Positions 24,975-35,007 are shown, numbered from the stretch's first letter. The stretch: DNA of 64,000 nt from Cohnella rhizosphaerae (GCF_029525575.1 NZ_JAPDIA010000003.1:2507643-2571642); one strand, 5' to 3'. The notes: generated by a model from the letters alone, not told the origin. Made by a program: numbers and translations.

Positions 24975-26156
24975 ATGCCTCATTATCCGACGCTTCGCGA
25001 GCAATTCATCACCCGCCTCGGCGAGGGCGAGTCCGACATCCGCGTCTTCGCCGCGCCGGGCCGCGTCAACCTGATCGGCGAGCATACCGATTACAACGGC
25101 GGCGCCGTCTTCCCGGCCGCGCTCACGTTCGGCACGACGCTGCTCATCCGTCCGCGCGCGGATCGTCAGCTGCACCTGGCGTCCACGAACTTCCCGCAGT
25201 CGCGGCTCGTCCCGGCGGACGGTCTCGTCTTCTCCGAGGACGACGACTGGACCAACTATCCGAAGGGCGTCGTCTGGGAGCTGGCGCAGCGGGGCATCTC
25301 GCTGTCGCGCGGCTACGACATTCTGTATCACGGCGAGATTCCGAACGGCGCGGGGCTGTCCTCGTCCGCTTCGATCGAGGTCGTCACCGCGTTCGCGCTG
25401 CTGACGCTCGAAGGCCGCAAGACCGACACGGTCGAGATCGCGCTCTGGTCGCAGCATGCGGAAAACGAGTTCGTCGGCGTCAAGTGCGGCATCATGGACC
25501 AATTCGCGGTCGCCAACGGGCGCAAGGACCATGCCATCCTGCTCGACTGCGACACCTTGAAGTACGAGCTCGTCCCGTTCGAGTCGGGCGATTACAAGCT
25601 CGTCATCGGCAACACGAACAAACGGCGCGGGCTCGTGGATTCCGCGTACAACGAGCGGCGCGCCCAGTGCGAGGCGGCGGTAGGCGACTTGCGGGCAGCT
25701 TTTCCGGAGCTGACGCTGCTCGGGCAGCTGACGCTTGCCCAGTTCAACGACAACGCGCATCTGATCGCCGACGAGATCGTCCGCAAGCGCGCGCGCCACG
25801 TCGTCGAAGAGATCGACCGCGTCGGCCGCTCCGTAGAGGTGCTGCGCCAGGGCGATCTGGCCGCCTTCGGACAGCTGATGAACGCGTCGCACGATTCGCT
25901 GCGCGACCTGTACGAGGTGACGGGCGCGGAGCTCGACGCGATGGTGGCCGCGGCCCGCGAGGTGCCGGGCGTACTCGGCTCCCGCATGACGGGCGCGGGC
26001 TTCGGCGGATGCACGATCTCGCTCGTGCACAAGGATAGCACGGAGCGCTTTATCGCCGAGGTGGGCGACAAGTATAAGGCGGAGACGGGATTGACGGCGG
26101 ATTTTTACGTATGCGACATCGGCGACGGCGTCCACGAGATCAAGGAGGCGAACTGA
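24975..26156 (+). CDS. galK: Galactokinase
   Basis: 393 aa GHMP kinase that phosphorylates galactose at C1 (Leloir pathway). Galactose-binding signature PGRVNLIGEHTDYNGG at the N-terminus, ATP-binding motif 2 GEIPNGAGLSSSASIEV, and motif 3 RMTGAGFGGCTISL near the C-terminus. ATG 24975 has AGGAGG 9 nt upstream. It is first of galK-galE-galT and divergent from an AraC regulator. Confidence 0.96.
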   Translation: MPHYPTLREQFITRLGEGESDIRVFAAPGRVNLIGEHTDYNGGAVFPAALTFGTTLLIRPRADRQLHLASTNFPQSRLVPADGLVFSEDDDWTNYPKGVVWELAQRGISLSRGYDILYHGEIPNGAGLSSSASIEVVTAFALLTLEGRKTDTVEIALWSQHAENEFVGVKCGIMDQFAVANGRKDHAILLDCDTLKYELVPFESGDYKLVIGNTNKRRGLVDSAYNERRAQCEAAVGDLRAAFPELTLLGQLTLAQFNDNAHLIADEIVRKRARHVVEEIDRVGRSVEVLRQGDLAAFGQLMNASHDSLRDLYEVTGAELDAMVAAAREVPGVLGSRMTGAGFGGCTISLVHKDSTERFIAEVGDKYKAETGLTADFYVCDIGDGVHEIKEAN

Positions 26157-26157
26157 T

Positions 26158-27144
26158 ATGGCGGTATTGGTGACGGGCGGAGCGGGCTATATCGGCTCCC
26201 ATACGGTAGCGGCGCTGCTGGACAAAGGCGAAGAGGTCGTCGTGGTAGACAATCTGTACCAAGGTCACAAGGAAGCGCTGCTCGGCGGCAAGCTGTACAA
26301 GGGCGACCTGCGCGACGAAGCGCTGCTGGACCGGATTTTTTCCGAAAACGAAATCGACGGCGTCATCCACTTCGCGGCCAATTCGCTCGTCGGCGAGAGC
26401 ATGACGAACCCGGGCAAATACTACCATAACAACGTATACGGCACGCTTGTGCTGCTCGAGGCGATGAAGAAGGCGGGCGTCTCGCGCATCGTATTCTCCT
26501 CGACCGCGGCGACTTACGGCGAACCGGAGAAGGTGCCGATCGACGAATACGACCGCACCAAGCCGACCAATGCTTACGGCGAGACGAAGCTGGCCATGGA
26601 GAAGATGATCTCCTGGTTCGACGTCGCGCACGGCATCAAGAACGTGTCGCTTCGCTACTTCAACGCCGCCGGCGCGCACGAGAGCGGCAAGATCGGCGAG
26701 GACCATACGCCCGAATCCCATCTGATCCCGCTCGTGCTCCAGGTGGCGCTTGGACAGCGCGAATTCATCTCGGTGTTCGGCGACGATTATCCGACCGAGG
26801 ACGGCACCTGCATCCGCGACTATATTCACGTCAGCGATCTGGCTGACGCGCACATTCGCGCCCTGAACCGTCTGCGCGAAGGCGGCGAGAGCGCCGTCTA
26901 CAACTTGGGCAACGGCACGGGCTTCTCCGTCAAGCAGGTGATCGACGTGTCCCGCGAGGTGACCGGGCGAGAGATTCCGGCGAAAATCGTGCCGCGCCGC
27001 TCGGGAGATCCCGCTGTGCTGATCGCTTCGTCGGAGCGGGCGCGCACGGAGCTCGGCTGGACGCCGAAGTTCGCCGATCTGCGCCCGATCGTCGAGAGCG
27101 CGTGGGCCTGGCATTCGGCGCATCCGGACGGGTACGGCAAGTAA
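26158..27144 (+). CDS. galE: UDP-glucose 4-epimerase
   Basis: 328 aa extended short-chain dehydrogenase that interconverts UDP-galactose and UDP-glucose with bound NAD. NAD motif VTGGAGYIGSHTV, catalytic Ser/Thr region FSSTAATYGEP, and the YxxxK pair in NAYGETKLAMEKM. It starts one base after the galK stop, so it is tightly coupled. Confidence 0.96.
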   Translation: MAVLVTGGAGYIGSHTVAALLDKGEEVVVVDNLYQGHKEALLGGKLYKGDLRDEALLDRIFSENEIDGVIHFAANSLVGESMTNPGKYYHNNVYGTLVLLEAMKKAGVSRIVFSSTAATYGEPEKVPIDEYDRTKPTNAYGETKLAMEKMISWFDVAHGIKNVSLRYFNAAGAHESGKIGEDHTPESHLIPLVLQVALGQREFISVFGDDYPTEDGTCIRDYIHVSDLADAHIRALNRLREGGESAVYNLGNGTGFSVKQVIDVSREVTGREIPAKIVPRRSGDPAVLIASSERARTELGWTPKFADLRPIVESAWAWHSAHPDGYGK

Positions 27145-27295
27145 AGATGCGGCGGGTTGAGTGGAAATGCGCGATGCGCGCGCGTTAAGCATGCGTCATG
27201 CATGCGTTTTGCACGATAATGTGCTTCTAATGCGCGTTTTCGCCGGCCGCGCCGGCGACAAGGGAAGGTTAGAGCAGACGAAGGGATGACGCGAG

Positions 27296-28923
27296 ATGAG
27301 CAACAACGGCGAAGCCGCGGACGCGGGCTTGATGACGGAAGCGCGCAGGGACGAGATCGGATCGCTGATCCGGCGGCTGGTGCGTTTCGCGCTGAAGCGC
27401 GGCATGATCGGCGAGCTGGACGAGGACGACGCGCATAACGCGCTGCTGGATTTGTTCGGACTGACGGCGCCTGCGGGCGGCCCGCTGCCGGAGGAAACGC
27501 TGGACAGCCCGGTATCCGTGCTGGAGCCGCTGCTGGATGCGGCCGCCGCGCTGGGGCTGATCCCGGACGATACGACGACGCAGCGCGACCTGTTCGACGC
27601 CCGCATCATGGGACTGCTGATGCCCCGTCCGTCGGAGACGTCGGCCGCTTTCGCCAGGCTGTCGGATGCGGAAGGCGTGCGCACGGCGACGGATTGGTTT
27701 TACAGGCTTAACATCGATTCCAACTACATCCGGATGGACCGGATCGCGAAGAACGGCTACTGGCTGCATCCGACGGACGACGGCGAGCTGGAGATCACGG
27801 TCAACCTGTCCAAGCCGGAAAAGGATCCGCGAGAGATCGCGCTGCTGCGCAGCCTGCCGCAGACGAAGACCGACTATCCCAAGTGCCTGCTGTGCCGCGA
27901 AAACGTCGGCTACGCGGGCCGGCCCGATCATCCGGCGCGCCAGAATCTGCGGATTTTGCCGCTCACGCTGCGGGGCGAACGGTGGTTTTTCCAATACTCG
28001 CCGTACGTGTACTACAACGAGCACAGCATCATCCTGCGGGGCGAGCACGTGCCGATGCGGATCGTGCCCGAGACGTTCGAGCGGCTGCTCGACTTCGTGG
28101 ACGCTTATCCGCATTACTTCATCGGCTCGAACGCGGATCTGCCGATCGTGGGCGGCTCGATCCTGAATCACGACCACTTCCAGGGGGGGCAGGCACGTAT
28201 TCCCGATGGAAAAGGCGGGCGTGGCGGAATGGGCGACGCACGGCGGGGAGCGCGGGGTGCGCGGGGGGCATCGTGCAGTGGCCGATGTCGGCGTTGCGCC
28301 TGCGCAGCCGCGACCGCGCGGCGCTGCTCCGCGTGGCGGATCGGGTGCTGGCCGATTGGCGCGGATATAGCGATCCGGCCGCAGAGGTGTATGCGGCGAG
28401 CGGCGACGTGCCCCACAACACGATCACGCCGATCGCCAGGCTCGCCGAAGGCGGCGAATACGAGCTCGATCTCGTGCTGCGCAACAATCGCACGAGCGAC
28501 GAGCACCCGGACGGCATTTTCCATCCGCACCGGGAGCTGCATCATATCAAGAAGGAAAACATCGGCTTGATCGAAGTGATGGGTCTTGCGGTGCTGCCGG
28601 GCCGGCTCGACGCGGAGCTGTCGCAGATCGCGGCGCTGCTGACGGGCGAGACGGCGTACGATCCCGCGGCCATCGGCGGCGGCCATGACGACGGGGCATC
28701 GCATCCGCTCGCGAAGCACGCGGATTGGATCGCGGAGCTGGTCGCCGCGCACGGCACGGCGATGGCGCCGCAAGCCGCGAAGGCCGCGCTGCAGGCGGCC
28801 GTGGGCGACAAGTTCCACGCCGTGCTGCGCGACGCCGGCGTGTTCAAGCAGGACGCCGCGGGCCGGGCGGCGTTCGGGCGCTTCCTGGCGGCGGCGGGCT
28901 TCGAGCCCGTCGGCGCAGAGTAG
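27296..28923 (+). CDS. galT: Galactose-1-phosphate uridylyltransferase, GalT type 2 (frame interrupted)
   Basis: About 541 aa after correction, the length of the Firmicute-type GalT, which is longer than E. coli GalT. It transfers UMP between UDP-glucose and galactose-1-phosphate. Conserved features: CLLCRENVGYAGRPDHPARQ, FFQYSPYVYYNEHSI, and the active-site region ILNHDHFQGG followed by HVFPMEKA. Two extra bases break the frame, in G7 at 28183-28189 and G6 at 28263-28268; removing them makes one frame to the stop at 28921. It follows galE by 151 nt and an IS element begins 21 nt after its stop. Confidence 0.9.
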
Positions 28924-28949
28924 CTGCACGCGGTTTGACATCGTAAAAG

Positions 28950-29000
28950 GGGCTGTCCCAAAAGGATCATGAAAATGACCTGAGGGGCAGCCCTGTTTTT
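28950..29000 (+). terminator. Inward terminator hairpin at the IS left end
   Basis: GGGCTG (28950-28955) pairs with CAGCCC (28988-28993), followed by TGTTTTTGTTTTT. It would also end galT transcripts and block read-through into the transposase. Confidence 0.55.
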
Positions 29001-29015
29001 GTTTTTGTAAAACAA

Positions 29016-29080
29016 AAAGAAACCGTTCTTTGGTAAAATGGAAGTGTCGAGCAACCATTTACGAAAGGAACGGTTTCTTT
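29016..29080 (+). promoter_or_regulatory. Hairpin sequestering the transposase ribosome binding site
   Basis: AAAGAAACCGTTCTTT pairs with AAAGGAACGGTTTCTTT, extended by GTAAAATGG/CCATTTAC. The right arm contains the AAAGGA binding site and reaches the TTG start at 29079. Confidence 0.55.
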
Positions 29081-30801
29081 GTACATTCAATATAGCATGG
29101 ATCAACTTTGTCTGCCAATGGATTTGGAAACGGATATTTCTGAAAATCATCTCGTACGCGTCGTGAATAGCGCGGTGAACCGTCTGAGCGACGCCTTGTT
29201 CGACGCAGCCTATCCCGGCGGCGGACGGCATAGCTATCACCCCAAAATGCTCACCAAAGTCATCATCTATGCCTACACGCAGCGCCTCTATTCCTCTCGC
29301 CAGATTGCCAAAGCCGTCCGCGAAAATATCATGTTCATGTGGCTCGCCGGCCGCCAGCAGCCGGACTTCCGCACCATCAACCGTTTTCGCTCGGAACGGA
29401 TGAGGGACGTGCTCGAGCAGATTTTTACGGCTGTGCTGGAATTGCTCGTGGAAGAAAAATATGTACAGCTCGAGCATTATTTTATCGACGGGACAAAGAT
29501 TGAGGCCAATGCGGGCCGCTACACGTTCGTCTGGAAGAAGGCGGTCGTCAAGCAGCACGCGAAGCTGCAAGAGAAGGTGCGGACGCTGTTTGGAGCCATC
29601 GAAGAGGCGCAGCAGCAAGAGGATGCCGAGCACGCCGGAGCTGATCTACTGGAGCTTGGAGAAGCGTCGGAGCTCACGGCAGACCGGCTGGAGCAGGCCA
29701 TCCAGCGACTAGAGGAACAACTACAGGAGAAGCCCAAAGACAAGCCGCTCAAAAAAAGCGGTTCGTTTGCTGCGGAAAGACTTGTTGCCACGCCTTCAAA
29801 AATACGAGCATCAAGAGGCACTTTTGGGCGATCGGAACAGCTTCAGCAAGACCGATCCGGATGCGACGTTCATGCGGATGAAAGAAGATCATATGCGAAA
29901 CGGCCAGCTAAAGCCGGGCTACAATGTGCAGATCGGAACGGAAAACCAGTTCGTGCTCGGCTACAGCGTACATCAGCGGCCGACAGACACGAGATGTCTA
30001 AAGCCGCATCTGGAGAGCGTTAAAGAAAAGCTGGGCAAGCTGCCGGGTACCGTCATTGCAGACGCAGGCTATGGTGGGGAGGAGAACTATGCCTATCTGG
30101 AAAAGGAGCAGGTCCATGCCCTCGTAAAGTACGGCACCTACCACAAAGAAAAGAGCAGAGCCTGGAAAAAAGACATCGGCAAGATCGACAACTGGCACTA
30201 CAACGAAGAGGAAGACAGTTGGACCTGCGCAGCCGGACAGAAGCTTGCGTTCCGTTACGAGAGTAAAACGACGACAGAGAGTGGCTACGAGATACATACG
30301 CGCCATTACCGGAGCGCAAGCTGTGAAGATTGTCCGCTTAAAACCGCATGCACCAAAGCCAAAGGTAACCGGGAGATATCCGTAAGCCTGACGTACTGGC
30401 GGCAAAAGAATGAAATGCGGGAACGGTTGCGAAGCGAAGAAGGATATGAGCTATCCGTCCGTCGCATGATCGAGCCGGAAAGTGTATTCGGCCAAGTAAA
30501 AAACAACCGGGGATTCCGGCGCTTTCTGCTTCGAGGCTTGGACAAGGTAAGTCTCGAGGTCGGATGGCTTTGCCTTGCCCATAATCTGCTCAAGAAGCTA
30601 GCCATCGACCAAAAACGCAAACGGGACCAAGCAGGAAATTCCTCTGCTTCGTCCCGTTTGGCTATTATTGACATCATTTCAGCTTTCTACTTCAACTTTA
30701 GAGGGCTTTTGGGACAGCCCCTTTTGGCTTGGCGTGACGGATGCTTGGCCAGCGCTGGATTGGCCGCGAATCGGAGCGACAGCGGCACGGAATGCCGCTA
30801 A
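29079..30801 (+). CDS. IS1182-family transposase (frame interrupted)
   Basis: DDE transposase of about 540 aa. N-terminal DUF772-type domain (ISENHLVRVVNSAVNRLSD ... SRQIAKAVRENIMFMWL ... FRTINRFRSERM), a helical insert, and the catalytic part (FIDGTKIEANAG, then VIADAGYGGEENYAYLE and a C-terminal Glu-containing KNNRGFRRF region). One A too many in A7 at 29751-29757 breaks the frame. Such runs can also be slippage sites in IS elements, but the shift direction here is +1, not the usual -1. Read literally, the frame runs past the right inverted repeat into the flanking array, so its true stop is uncertain. Confidence 0.8.
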
Positions 30802-31113
30802 GCGGCCCGAACGACAGCGAATCGGAGCGACAGCGGTACGGAATGCCGCTAAGCGGCCCGAACGACAGCGAATCGGAGCGACAGCGGCACGGAATGCCGC
30901 TAAGCGGCCCGAACGACAGCGAATCGGAGCGATAGCGGCACGGAATGCCGCTAAGCGGCCCGAACGACAGCGAATCGGAGCGACAGCGGCACGGAATGCC
31001 GCTAAGCTGCCCGAACGACAGCGAATCGGAGCGACAGCGGCACGGAATGCCGCTAAGCGGACCGAACGACAGCGAATCGGAGCAACAGCAGCACGGAATG
31101 CCGCTAAGCGGCC
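30768..31113. repeat. Second 51-bp tandem array, about 6.7 units
   Basis: Seven units starting at 30768, 30819, 30870, 30921, 30972, 31023 and 31074, the last partial. Each contains GAATCGGAGCGACAGC and the hairpin AGCGGCA-CGGAA-TGCCGCT. Units differ by only a few bases. Open frames on both strands are products of the 51-base (17-codon) periodicity. It lies between a plus-strand gene (galT/IS) and the convergent yfkK gene. Confidence 0.95.
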
Positions 31114-31156
31114 AAGCCGTGGCCAAGCGTCTGCCCGTGCACGAAACGGAGCCCGT

Positions 31157-31378
31157 TTAACCCCGCAGCTTGCCCAGCTCCGATACGAGCGCTTCGACCT
31201 CGCTGATGCTGAACCGGTCCTTGGACGCGACCATGTCGTATATGTCCTTGAGATCCTCGTAGCGCTCCGCGTTGAAATGCGATGCTTGCATCGCGGCACC
31301 CGACGCCATCCGCAGCTTCGTCTTGATCGCTTCAATCATATATTCTACGTTCTCCTGTGTCGGCTTGGACAGATCCAT
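31157..31378 (-). CDS. UPF0435/DUF1128 protein (YfkK-like)
   Basis: 73 aa, soluble and helical. MDLSKPTQENVEYMIEAIKT and NAERYEDLKDIYDMVASKDR, ending ALVSELGKLRG, match DUF1128, a small Bacillales family of unknown function of the same length. ATG 31378 has GAGAGGATG upstream on the minus strand. Confidence 0.85.
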   Translation of the reverse strand: MDLSKPTQENVEYMIEAIKTKLRMASGAAMQASHFNAERYEDLKDIYDMVASKDRFSISEVEALVSELGKLRG

Positions 31379-31690
31379 TGGCGCAGCATCCTCTCTCTGT
31401 ATAAACTCATCCCATTGTATCACAGCGTAGCCTTCTCCGCGCTGGCATAAGCGATCGTCGCGTGATACGCTGTAACGAGAAACCGTTCGTCCAAGGTGAA
31501 TCTTCTATCCGTTAGACGGGGAGAAGCAGCATGAAGGAGTACATGGAGAGGCCTTTCAAAACACGGAGCTTTGCCCAGTGAGTCGAGCAATCGAATACGT
31601 TTGCGCGGTCGCAAGAAAAAATCACTGTCCCGGCCTTGGTCGTTGTATTTTTGCATGATCGTACGGATCACTTCGGAAAGGGGCTTGACG
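31379..31690. other. Intergenic region without a convincing gene
   Basis: About 310 nt between divergent yfkK and yyaC. Short frames on both strands lack binding sites or recognisable similarity; a 16-codon frame at about 31531-31581 behind GGGGAGAAGC is the only one with a start signal. Confidence 0.4.
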
Positions 31691-32302
31691 ATGACCGCAA
31701 ACCGCGCCCCAGGGCCGCTTCCATTTTTTTTTGCCGCTTCCGGTGAGCCGGAGCTAGAGCGTTTTTTTCGAAGCGCGTTCGTCAGGCATCCCGGCGAGCC
31801 GATCGTCTTTCTCTGCATCGGCACGGACCGCTCGACCGGGGACAGCCTTGGTCCGCTGGTCGGCACGATGCTGGAGGCGCGCGGCGTCGTCGGCGTGATC
31901 GGCACGCTGCGCGAGCCTTGCGACGCGGACAGGCTGGAGCGCAATGCGTCGTCGTTGCCCGCGGAAGCCGTCGTGATCGCGATCGACGCCTGTCTGGGCC
32001 GGCCGGAGAACGTCGGAAAGTTTCTGCTCGGCGAAGGACCGCTGCAGCCGGCCAGGTCTGTGGGCGGGACGCTCCCGCCGGTCGGGGATTACAGCGTCGC
32101 GGCGGTCGTGGCCGAATTCGGCCCCAAGCCTTACATGACGCTGCAGACGACCTCGCTCTACGCCGTGATGGAGATGGCGAAGCGGATTGCCGCCGCGGCC
32201 GCCGCCGCGCTCGGCGATGTGCGTCCGGACGCGTTCGGCGCGCGCGCGACGGGAATTGCGGCGGCTTCATTTGAGTTCGAGGACGACAGTTCGTTAAAAT
32301 AA
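31691..32302 (+). CDS. yyaC: Spore protein YyaC-like (DUF1256, sporulation protease fold)
   Basis: 203 aa. The core VFLCIGTDRSTGDSLGPLVG, GTLREPCDADRLE, VVIAIDACLGRPENVGKFLL and GDYSVAAVVAEFGPKPYMTL match YyaC, a protein related to the germination protease GPR and made in the forespore. It supports an endospore-forming host. ATG 31691 follows GAAAGGGG. A T9 run at 31724-31732 near the N-terminus does not break the frame as read. Confidence 0.85.
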   Translation: MTANRAPGPLPFFFAASGEPELERFFRSAFVRHPGEPIVFLCIGTDRSTGDSLGPLVGTMLEARGVVGVIGTLREPCDADRLERNASSLPAEAVVIAIDACLGRPENVGKFLLGEGPLQPARSVGGTLPPVGDYSVAAVVAEFGPKPYMTLQTTSLYAVMEMAKRIAAAAAAALGDVRPDAFGARATGIAAASFEFEDDSSLK

Positions 32303-32329
32303 TACAAAACGGCGGAAGGATGTGCTGGC

Positions 32330-33153
32330 ATGGCTCGCAACCGGTTGACATTAAATAACGGGCTCGAAGTCTCGTATCAGGACGAGGGACGGGGCGTCCC
32401 CCTTGGTGCTGCTCCATGGCTATTGCGGCAGCGCGGCGTATTGGGACGACTTGCTGCCCCTGTTGACTGCGCATGCGCGAGTTGTCGCGCCAGATGCGCG
32501 GGGACATGGAGAGACAGCGGCGACCGGAGGAACGTACGGGATGGAACAGCTTGCGGAGGATGCCTTGCAGTTGCTCGACGCTTTGCATATCGGACAAGCG
32601 TTCGTGCTCGGCCATTCGATGGGCGGCTATGCGGCGCTCGCGCTCGCGGAGCGCGCTCCGGACCGGCTGCTGGGGCTCGGCTTGCTGCACGCTACGACCT
32701 TCGCGGACGACGAAAACGGCAAGGCGAATCGCGACAAAGTGGCGGCGCGCATCGCCAGCGAAGGCATGGAAGGGCATATCCGCGACCTCGTGCCGAAGCT
32801 GTTTTCGCCGGATAACCTGGCGCGGCTGCAACCGCAGGTCGACCGCGCGCTGGCGATCGGCTTCGGCACCTCCCCCCGAAGGAGGCATCGGGGCCGCGCT
32901 CGGCATGAGAGCCCGTCCCGACCGGCGCGGCGTGCTGGAAGGGCTCGATGCTCCGATCCTGCTGCTGGCGGGCGCGTCGGACAACGTCATCGGCCCGGAC
33001 AAGCGCTTCCCGGTCTCCGGTCCGGACGTGACGCACGTTTTGCTCGAAGGCGCTGGACATATGGGCATGATGGAGCAACCGGCGGCATTCGCCGAAGCGA
33101 TCCTTTCGTTCGTCTCGGCCGCCGGGCCGAAGCAGGGAGCGGCCGATGTTTGA
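32330..33153 (+). CDS. Alpha/beta hydrolase (frame interrupted)
   Basis: About 273 aa. Oxyanion HG motif LVLLHGYCGSAAYWDDLLP, nucleophile elbow VLGHSMGGYAALALAE (Ser), acid region LLLAGASDNVIGPD, and catalytic His in LEGAGHMGMMEQP. Substrate unknown. Frame breaks at C5 32398-32402 and C6 32872-32877, each cured by removing one C. Its end overlaps the next gene by 8 nt, which supports the corrected frame. Confidence 0.85.
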
Positions 33154-33808
33154 TCGCGACTACTTCATGCGGATGATCAATCAGATGTCGGTCGCCTTCG
33201 GCGCGCTGATGGGGCTCAAACAGCAGGGCAAGCACGAAGAGGCGCTGCTGCTGATCGACGAGTTCATGAGCAAGGAGCTGCGCATGCGGGCCAGGCTGGC
33301 GCTTGGGCTGTCGGACGCGGACCTGATCGCGATGTTCGGCGGCGGGGGGCGATCGGACGCCGAAGCGATCGGAGCGATCGGCGCCTTTTTGCAGGAGGAG
33401 GGCGACGTGCTGGCGGATATGGGACGCGAAGCGGAGAGCCTTCAGCGCCTGGAAAAGGCGTTGCGCTTGATCGGCTACGTCCTCCGCACGCACGGGCCTG
33501 TCGAAGGTCTCGAACTCGAGCGACGGATGGAGCGTCTTGTCGAAGGTCCGGCCCGCTTGTACGGCTCCGCGCAGACGCTGCGCGCCGCTTGGGAATGGCA
33601 GGAGCATGCCGGGCGCTACGCGGATGCGGAAAACAGCTTGTACGAGCTGTTCGATGCCGGGGAGGCCGGGACCGAGGAAGGCCTGTCCTTTTACGAAAGG
33701 CTGAAGGCCTTGGATGACGAGGCGCTGGAACGCGGCGGACTCTCGCGCGACGAGCTGCGCGAAGGCGTGCGTCAATGGAACAATCTGACGAAGGAGACGG
33801 CATCATGA
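33146..33808 (+). CDS. Uncharacterised helical protein (DUF6483-like)
   Basis: 220 aa, soluble, almost entirely alpha-helical by composition, starting MFDRDYFMRMINQMSVAFGA. Repeated helix pairs such as RLEKALRLIGYVLRTHG and AAWEWQEHAGRYADAENSLYELF resemble TPR-like solenoids. It matches what I recall of a Paenibacillaceae DUF6483 family, but this is from memory. It overlaps the hydrolase gene (8 nt) and its stop overlaps the next start (ATGA), forming a three-gene operon. Confidence 0.6.
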   Translation: MFDRDYFMRMINQMSVAFGALMGLKQQGKHEEALLLIDEFMSKELRMRARLALGLSDADLIAMFGGGGRSDAEAIGAIGAFLQEEGDVLADMGREAESLQRLEKALRLIGYVLRTHGPVEGLELERRMERLVEGPARLYGSAQTLRAAWEWQEHAGRYADAENSLYELFDAGEAGTEEGLSFYERLKALDDEALERGGLSRDELREGVRQWNNLTKETAS

Positions 33809-35007
33809 GCGCGGAGACGACAACGGAAGAATTGAGCGCGCTCGTCAGGGGCGCGATCGAGGCGGGCAAGCTGATCCAGGCGACCGTCAGCCAACCGCGA
33901 AGCAAGTCGGAGGAGACGCGCAAGATTGCCGTTCGTCCCGTCCTGCTTAAAGGCGAGCTGCGTTATCAATTCGAACGGTTCGCCGGCGCGAAGGCGCTTC
34001 ATCACAATATGGCGCCCGCCGACGCCGCCGACGAGCTGCTGCGCCTCGTCGAACGCGATTACCGCCAGGCGCTGCTCAAGACGCCGGAGAACGACATCCA
34101 GATTCTCGTCAGCAAAAAGGGCAAGGCCGCCGTTCTTCGCGGCGCGCCGACGGCGAAGGCTGCGGCGGCCGGAGGCGCTGCCGAACCGGCGCCCTCGCAC
34201 AACCGAACCAAATCGTACGTGCTGCCCGAAGGAGAACCTGTGCCTTTCCTCGAAGCGCTCGGCGTCATGACGTCCGAGGGGCGAGTGATCAAGGCGAAGT
34301 ACGACAAGTACCGGCAAATCAACCGGTTTCTCGAGATGGTGGCGGACGTCGTTTCCCATTTGCCGGCCGACAAGGAGCTGACCATCGTCGACTTCGGGTG
34401 CGGCAAGTCTTATTTAACGTTCGCGCTGTACCATCTGCTCGCCATCAGGACAGGTCTGCGCGTGCGGATCATCGGACTCGACCTGAAGGCCGACGTCATC
34501 GCGGACTGCGCGAAGCTGGCCGAACGGCTCGGCTGGGATCGCCTTCGGTTCGCGGTAGGCGATATCGCGGATTATGCGGACGCCGACCGGGTCGATATGG
34601 TCGTGACGCTGCATGCCTGCGATACGGCGACGGACGCCGCTCTGCTGAAGGCCGTGGGCTGGCAAGCGTCGGTCATCCTGTCGGTGCCTTGCTGCCAGCA
34701 TGAGCTGATGGGCCAGATCGAACAGCCGTTGCTTAAGCCGCTGCTGCGGCACGGTATATTGAAAGAGCGTTTTTCCGCGCTCGTCACCGATGCGGTGCGC
34801 GCTCAACTGCTGGAAGCTTCGGGCTACAAGGTGCAAATGCTGGAATTCATCGATTTGGAGCATACGCCCAAAAATTTGCTCATTCGCGCCGTCCGCACAG
34901 GCTCGCCGGTCTCTGCGCAAACGTGGCAGGATTACGAGAAATTCAGGGATTTTCTATCGATTTCGCCTTATATGGAAAAAGGTATGGAATTTAAAGCGAA
35001 GGTATAG
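33805..35007 (+). CDS. Class I SAM-dependent methyltransferase (METTL25/GSTCD-like)
   Basis: 400 aa. The C-terminal half holds SAM motif I VDFGCGKSYLTFALYHLL, motif II IIGLDLKADVI, then VVTLHACDTATDAALL and SVPCCQHEL, a signature of the Methyltransf_32 family; RNA is a likely but unproven substrate. The N-terminal about 120 residues form a separate domain (RKIAVRPVLLKGELRYQFER). The start overlaps the preceding stop (ATGA). Confidence 0.8.
   Translation: MSAETTTEELSALVRGAIEAGKLIQATVSQPRSKSEETRKIAVRPVLLKGELRYQFERFAGAKALHHNMAPADAADELLRLVERDYRQALLKTPENDIQILVSKKGKAAVLRGAPTAKAAAAGGAAEPAPSHNRTKSYVLPEGEPVPFLEALGVMTSEGRVIKAKYDKYRQINRFLEMVADVVSHLPADKELTIVDFGCGKSYLTFALYHLLAIRTGLRVRIIGLDLKADVIADCAKLAERLGWDRLRFAVGDIADYADADRVDMVVTLHACDTATDAALLKAVGWQASVILSVPCCQHELMGQIEQPLLKPLLRHGILKERFSALVTDAVRAQLLEASGYKVQMLEFIDLEHTPKNLLIRAVRTGSPVSAQTWQDYEKFRDFLSISPYMEKGMEFKAKV

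Larger units (their letters stand above)
28945..30725 (+). mobile_element. IS1182-like insertion sequence, 1,781 bp
   Basis: Bounded by 20-bp perfect inverted repeats AAAAGGGGCTGTCCCAAAAG (28945-28964 and, inverted, 30706-30725). It encodes one transposase with a DUF772-like N-terminus and a DDE_Tnp_1-type catalytic part. A terminator-like hairpin (28950-28998) and a hairpin over the ribosome binding site (29016-29080) sit in the leader. No clear target duplication was identified. It sits between galT and the second 51-bp array. Confidence 0.88.

Noticed and set aside
24600..26135. 511-codon minus-strand frame across galK
   Set aside because: Shadow of a clearly conserved galactokinase in a high-GC genome; composition Arg/Val/Ala-rich and no start signal.
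29740..29770. Programmed -1 frameshift in the IS1182 transposase
   Set aside because: The downstream frame requires the opposite shift; the same +1 pattern occurs in ordinary genes.
30668..31450. Plus-strand frame with IGATAARNAAKRPERQR repeats
   Set aside because: Product of the second array's periodicity; begins inside the IS end.
31420..31944. Minus-strand gene opposite yyaC
   Set aside because: Overlaps the conserved YyaC core and shows no recognisable protein or start signal.
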